Positions 15,338 through 18,879 of a DNA stretch of 18,879 bases are shown here, piece by piece (position 1 is the stretch's first letter; every line of letters begins with the position of its first letter). The translations under genes were made by a program, and so were the position numbers. The notes below the pieces were generated by a model. The model saw nothing but the letters and a program-made list of their open reading frames with translations, made no database searches and was not told the DNA's origin. The stretch spans positions 1 to 18,879 of the forward strand of contig URWQ01000007.1 in assembly GCA_900551635.1 (NCBI GenBank), written 5' to 3'. Source of the DNA: an uncultured Collinsella sp. (lineage in GTDB: Bacteria > Actinomycetota > Coriobacteriia > Coriobacteriales > Coriobacteriaceae).

Positions 15338-15427
15338 CGTTCATTAAGGCAAGCCAGGCCGCATCGGCCAGTGTGTTGACTTGCCGCGCCACCGGAGGCG
15401 AACCCGATCACGCGACTACTCCCTCAT
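15330..15427 (-). ncRNA. yybP-ykoY manganese riboswitch
   Basis: The 98-nt leader of mntP shows the class landmarks in order: GGGAGUAG near the 5' end, a GGCAAG/CUUGCC stem enclosing GUCAACACACU and a GGCC/GGCC hairpin, and GAACGAGAC near the 3' end. Stem P1 is AUGAG (15427-15423) with CUCGU (15334-15330). Mn(II) binding in this class favours P1, which here would free the downstream terminator arm and allow mntP transcription. This leader fills most of the 346-nt gap between mntP and disA; I saw no convincing promoter for either gene in it. Confidence 0.92.
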
Positions 15428-15574
15428 TTATGCGAATCCCGATGCTACCACATAAGCAGCTCATTTGGATTGGGGCTCTCAGCTGTGTTCGCTCATTCTG
15501 TAAGCATCGGATTTTGCGGGCGTCACAGGGGCAAACCGTGAGAAACTTATTGACGTTTATGGAGCGTATACGAT

Positions 15575-15579
15575 GGGAG
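15575..15579 (+). promoter_or_regulatory. Ribosome site that fixes the disA TTG start
   Basis: GGGAG lies 7 nt before TTG (15587). The disA frame is closed by a TGA at 15551-15553 and has no ATG or GTG between that and the TTG; nearby ATGs (15573, 15582) are in another frame. Confidence 0.7.
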
Positions 15580-15586
15580 CGATGCC

Positions 15587-16654
15587 TTGGATAAGAACGA
15601 GCTGCAAAAGCGTATGGAACAGGCCATCCGCCTGACGGCACCTGGTCAGCCGATCCGCACCGCCCTCGACATGATCATCGCCGGTCACCTGGGCGCCCTT
15701 ATCTGCGTCGGCGACACCGAAAACGTGCTCGCTGCCGGTAACGACGGCTTCCCGCTCAACATTTCGTTCACCTCGAACCGTCTGTTTGAGCTCTCCAAGA
15801 TGGACGGTGCCATCGTCATCGACGGCGACCTCACCCAGATCCTGCGCGCCAACTTCCACCTCAATCCCGATCCCTCGCTTGCCACGAGCGAGACGGGCAT
15901 GCGTCACCGCACCGCCGCTCGCATGTCGGTGCTCACCGATGCCATCGTGATCTCGGTCTCGGCCCGTCGTGCCGTCGTTAACGTGTACGTTCACGGCAAA
16001 AGCTACGAGATCCAGCCCGTCACCACCATCATGAGCTCGGTCAATCAGCTCGTCGCCACGCTCCAGACCACCCGTCAGTCGCTCGACCGCTCCCTGCTGC
16101 GCCTGACGGCCCTCGAGCTCGACGACTACGTTACGCTCGCCGACATTACCGGTATTTTCTCAAGCTTCGAGATCATGCAGCAAGCAAAGACTGAGCTTAA
16201 GGATTGCATTGTCAAGCTGGGCAACCAGGGCAAGCTCGTGCAGATGCAGCTCGAGCAGCTCGCGGGCTCCAGCATGGATACCGAGTACGACCTGATGATT
16301 CGCGACTATGCAAGTGATTCCTCCGAGGCTAATGCCGAGAAGATTCGTGCAGAGCTCGCTCGCATGACGCCTAAGGACCTGTCCGACCCACAGCATGTGG
16401 CGGCGGTTCTGGGTTACGACGACCTGGACGAGGACTCCGTCATGACGCCGCTGGGCCTGCGCACGCTTTCGCGTGTGTCCGTCGTGCGCGACGGCGTGGC
16501 CGAGAAGATCGTCGACGAGTATGGCTCGCTGCAGGAGCTCATGGACGACATCAGCGAGGATCCGGAGCGCCTGGGCGACTTTGGCGTCAACAACCCTGCC
16601 ATTCTTGCGGACTCGCTGTACCGCATGAAGGGCACCAAACAGGGGAACGCATAA
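15587..16654 (+). CDS. disA: DNA integrity scanning diadenylate cyclase DisA
   Basis: A 355-residue protein that makes cyclic di-AMP from two ATP and scans DNA as an octamer. The DAC domain (about 10-145) carries the catalytic KMDGA (71-75) and RHRTA (106-110) motifs. A helical linker (about 150-290) follows. The C-terminus (about 290-350) is the RuvA-like helix-hairpin-helix DNA-binding domain, LSRVSVVRDGVAEKIVDEYG (294-313) and beyond. Length is typical of the family. It begins with the rare codon TTG. Its stop overlaps the ispD start by one base (TAATG), so translation is coupled. In many Gram-positives radA sits directly upstream; here the upstream neighbour is divergent mntP. Confidence 0.96.
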   Translation: MDKNELQKRMEQAIRLTAPGQPIRTALDMIIAGHLGALICVGDTENVLAAGNDGFPLNISFTSNRLFELSKMDGAIVIDGDLTQILRANFHLNPDPSLATSETGMRHRTAARMSVLTDAIVISVSARRAVVNVYVHGKSYEIQPVTTIMSSVNQLVATLQTTRQSLDRSLLRLTALELDDYVTLADITGIFSSFEIMQQAKTELKDCIVKLGNQGKLVQMQLEQLAGSSMDTEYDLMIRDYASDSSEANAEKIRAELARMTPKDLSDPQHVAAVLGYDDLDEDSVMTPLGLRTLSRVSVVRDGVAEKIVDEYGSLQELMDDISEDPERLGDFGVNNPAILADSLYRMKGTKQGNA

Positions 16655-17382
16655 TGGCGCCCGTATGCGCCGTGGTCGTTGCCGGCGGCAGCGGCCAGCG
16701 CTTTGGAAATCCCGGCGGCAAGCAGCTCGTTAACGTGGCAGGCCGTCCGCTCATGAGCTGGTCCATCCGCGCGTTCGATCGTAGCGACAAGGTCGGCCAC
16801 ATCGTGGTGGTGTGTCCTGCCGAGCGCCGTGCCGAGATGCGCCGCCTGGCCATCGACCCGTTTGACTATGACACGCCCATCAGCTTTGCCGATGCCGGCG
16901 ATACCCGTCAGGATTCCACCCGTGCCGGCGTGCATGCGGTGCCGGCGGGTTTCGAATATGTCGCCATCCACGATGGCGCTCGTCCGCTCATTACGACCGA
17001 GGCTATCGATCATGCGATCGACGTGCTTGTGGGCGACCGCTCGCTCGACGGTGTCGTGTGCGGCCAGCCCGCGATCGACACGCTCAAGATCGTCGATGGC
17101 GACAATATCGTCGAGACGCCGCCGCGTGAGCTCTATTGGGCCGCGCAGACGCCGCAGATCTTTAGCGTCGATGCTATGAAGCGCGCCCACGCTGCAGCCA
17201 TTGCCGAGGGCTTTACCGGCACCGATGATTCGTCGCTGGTCGAGCGCATGGGTGGGCGCGTCCGCTGCGTCCAGAGCCCGCGCGATAACCTTAAGGTGAC
17301 GGTGCCCGAGGACTTGCGTCCCGTAACCGCGATTCTGCTTGGCCGCATGGCCGAGGGAGAGGACCTTCCCCATGTTCAGTAA
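16654..17382 (+). CDS. ispD: 2-C-methyl-D-erythritol 4-phosphate cytidylyltransferase IspD
   Basis: A 242-residue enzyme of the MEP isoprenoid pathway that joins CTP and MEP to give CDP-ME. The nucleotide-binding N-terminus VVVAGGSGQRFGNPGGKQ (7-24) and the family signature VAIHDGARPL (103-112) are intact. AAQTPQIF (163-170) and the C-terminal DNLKVTVPEDL match the family. The ATG shares its first base with the disA stop, and AGGGGA lies upstream. It overlaps ispF by 11 bp. The two enzymes act at non-consecutive steps (IspE lies between them and is not in this window). Confidence 0.96.
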   Translation: MAPVCAVVVAGGSGQRFGNPGGKQLVNVAGRPLMSWSIRAFDRSDKVGHIVVVCPAERRAEMRRLAIDPFDYDTPISFADAGDTRQDSTRAGVHAVPAGFEYVAIHDGARPLITTEAIDHAIDVLVGDRSLDGVVCGQPAIDTLKIVDGDNIVETPPRELYWAAQTPQIFSVDAMKRAHAAAIAEGFTGTDDSSLVERMGGRVRCVQSPRDNLKVTVPEDLRPVTAILLGRMAEGEDLPHVQ

Positions 17383-17866
17383 CCTGCGCATTGGACACGG
17401 CTACGACGTTCACCGTCTGGTGGAGGGGCGTCGATGTATCATCGGCGGTGTCGACATTCCCTACGAGCGCGGCCTGCTGGGCCACTCGGATGCCGATGTG
17501 CTCGCGCACGCCTTGGCCGACGCCATTCTGGGCGCCTGTCGCGGGGGAGACATCGGCAAGCTATTCCCCGATACCGACCCCGCCTATGAGGGTGCCGATT
17601 CGATGGTGCTGCTCGCTCGCGTGATGGACTATGCGCGCGAGTTGGGCTTCGAGTTTGTCGATGCCGATTGCACCATTGCCTGTCAGCAACCCAAGATCAC
17701 CCCGCACCGCGATGCCATGCGCGCCAACCTTGCCCATGCCCTGGGCGTTGACGTCGAAAACGTGGGCGTCGCCGCCACTACGACCGAAAAGCTCGGTTGG
17801 GAAGGCCAGGGCGAGGGAATCGGCGCCTGGGCCGTCTGCCTGCTACAGAAAACCGTTAAGGAGTAA
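17372..17866 (+). CDS. ispF: 2-C-methyl-D-erythritol 2,4-cyclodiphosphate synthase IspF
   Basis: A 164-residue trimeric Zn enzyme that cyclises CDP-ME 2-phosphate to MEcPP. GHGYDVHRL (8-16) gives the metal-binding Asp and His, GHSDADVLAHALADAILGA (37-55) the third ligand and active-site loop, and ATTTEKLGWEGQGEGI (136-151) the CMP-binding and trimer region. The ATG at 17372 lies inside the end of ispD (11-bp overlap) behind GAGGGAGAGG; a more upstream start at 17339 would add residues that do not match the family. The stop is 3 nt from cysS. Confidence 0.95.
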   Translation: MFSNLRIGHGYDVHRLVEGRRCIIGGVDIPYERGLLGHSDADVLAHALADAILGACRGGDIGKLFPDTDPAYEGADSMVLLARVMDYARELGFEFVDADCTIACQQPKITPHRDAMRANLAHALGVDVENVGVAATTTEKLGWEGQGEGIGAWAVCLLQKTVKE

Positions 17867-17869
17867 CGA

Positions 17870-18879
17870 ATGCGTATCTACAACAGCGCTACCCATAAAA
17901 AGGAAGAGTTCCAGCCCATCGAGTCCGGCAAGGTCCGCATGTACGTGTGCGGCCCCACGGTCTACGACAACATCCACATCGGCAATGCCCGCACGTTCAT
18001 CAGCTTCGATGTGATTCGACGCTGGCTCATCGCGAGCGGCTACGAGGTCACGTTCGCCCAGAACCTCACCGATGTCGACGACAAGATCATCAAGCGCGCC
18101 AACGAGCAGGGCCGTACGGCTGCCGAGGTCGCGACGGAGTTCTCGGACAAGTTCATCGGCGTCATGCGCGCCGCCAACGTGCTCGATCCCGATGTGCGCC
18201 CCCGCGCCACCAAGGAGATCGGCCCCATGATCGCCATGATCAAGACGCTTATCGAGCAGGGCCACGCTTACGCCGCCGATAACGGCGATGTGTACTTTGC
18301 CGTGCGCAGCGATCCCAACTATGGTCAGGTCTCGGGCCGCAACATCGACGACCTTATGGTTGGTGCGCGCATCGAGGAGAACGAGGACAAGAACGACCCG
18401 CTCGACTTTGCCCTGTGGAAGGCCGCCAAGCCCGGCGAGCCCAGCTGGCCGAGCCCCTGGGGCGAGGGCCGTCCCGGTTGGCACACCGAGTGCGCTGCCA
18501 TGGTGCACCGCTACCTGGGCACTCCGATCGACATCCACGGCGGCGGCTCCGACCTTGCCTTCCCGCATCACGAGAACGAGTGCGCCCAGGCCACCTGCGC
18601 CTGGCACCAGGGCTTCTCCAACACCTGGATGCACACGGGCATGCTGCTGGTAGACGGCGAGAAGATGTCCAAGTCGCTCGGCAACTTCTTTACGCTGGCC
18701 GAGGTCCTCGAACAGCACTCCGCTGCCGCCCTGCGCCTGCTGATGCTGCAGACGAGCTATCGCTCGCCGCTCGACTTTTCTTGGGAGCGCCTGGAGGGTG
18801 CCGAGAACTCGCTCACGCGTATCGCCGGTACGGTCGAGAACCTGCGCTGGGCCGCGAACCATACGACGGCCGATGCCGA
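17870..18879 (+). CDS. cysS: Cysteinyl-tRNA synthetase, 3' end outside the window
   Basis: The first 336 residues of a class I aminoacyl-tRNA synthetase that charges tRNA-Cys. Visible are the HIGH-type motif HIGN (36-39), the Zn ligands C27, C208, H233 and E237 that align one position off E. coli CysRS, and KMSKS (265-269). The frame is open to the window edge, so the anticodon-binding C-terminus is missing only because the window ends; the gene itself looks intact. ATG 17870 lies 3 nt after ispF and follows AAGGAG (17858-17863). It is the last visible gene of the disA-ispD-ispF-cysS operon. Confidence 0.96.
   Translation, partial: MRIYNSATHKKEEFQPIESGKVRMYVCGPTVYDNIHIGNARTFISFDVIRRWLIASGYEVTFAQNLTDVDDKIIKRANEQGRTAAEVATEFSDKFIGVMRAANVLDPDVRPRATKEIGPMIAMIKTLIEQGHAYAADNGDVYFAVRSDPNYGQVSGRNIDDLMVGARIEENEDKNDPLDFALWKAAKPGEPSWPSPWGEGRPGWHTECAAMVHRYLGTPIDIHGGGSDLAFPHHENECAQATCAWHQGFSNTWMHTGMLLVDGEKMSKSLGNFFTLAEVLEQHSAAALRLLMLQTSYRSPLDFSWERLEGAENSLTRIAGTVENLRWAANHTTADA

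Noticed and set aside
15241..15411. 57-residue N-terminal extension of MntP
   Set aside because: The bases form the riboswitch and terminator; the family starts at MGLAELALLAVGLSMD.
16414..17391. 325-codon minus-strand frame across disA and ispD
   Set aside because: Shadow of two recognised genes; no domain or ribosome site supports it.
17843..18862. 339-codon minus-strand frame opposite cysS
   Set aside because: Shadow; cysS has every expected motif on the plus strand.

Overview
The window reads as chromosome of a high-GC actinobacterium of the class Coriobacteriia, most like Collinsella. This rests on codon usage rich in G and C at third positions, on the fused 1479-residue 2-hydroxyacyl-CoA dehydratase activator-like protein, and on short GGGGAC-type inverted repeats of a kind I associate with these genomes. 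The species assignment is inference. No tRNA, rRNA, CRISPR array or complete insertion sequence was seen.

Layout, left to right. (1) 1-304: a terminator for a gene off the left edge and a 20-bp perfect inverted repeat. (2) 305-1873: a ThrE-type threonine/serine exporter with an acidic N-terminal tail, followed by a second compound inverted-repeat element (1872-1979). (3) 2187-2735: a small DUF2798-like membrane protein behind a terminator or attenuator hairpin. (4) 3017-8129: a two-gene operon made of a giant protein (two ASKHA ATPase modules plus two DUF2229/HgdB-like halves) and a TetR regulator whose start overlaps the giant gene's end. A perfect palindrome (2947-2967) lies just upstream and is the obvious candidate operator. 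(5) 8322-10964: clpC with a hairpin in its leader. (6) 11179-12632: pepD, an M20 dipeptidase, split by a frameshift. (7) 14537-12759, minus strand: a hipB-hipA toxin-antitoxin pair, visibly more AT-rich than its neighbours, with three TGCA-N6-TGCA sites spaced exactly 27 bp apart. (8) 15240-14662, minus strand: the Mn exporter mntP behind a yybP-ykoY manganese riboswitch and its terminator (15427-15293). (9) 15587-18879, plus strand: disA-ispD-ispF-cysS, tightly packed, with cysS running off the right edge.

How the genes fit together. clpC and disA-ispD-ispF-cysS belong to a block that is contiguous, together with radA, in many Gram-positive genomes. Here the block is opened between clpC and disA by pepD, hipBA and mntP, and no radA is visible. 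The giant protein and its TetR form a self-contained redox module under probable autoregulation. No separate dehydratase component D genes lie nearby, consistent with the whole electron-transfer chain being carried in one polypeptide.

Most worth a second look: the giant protein with its operator, the evenly spaced hipBA operator array, the riboswitch in which P1 and the terminator compete for the same strand, the pepD frameshift, and a linker in hipB that looks as if it is read in the wrong frame.
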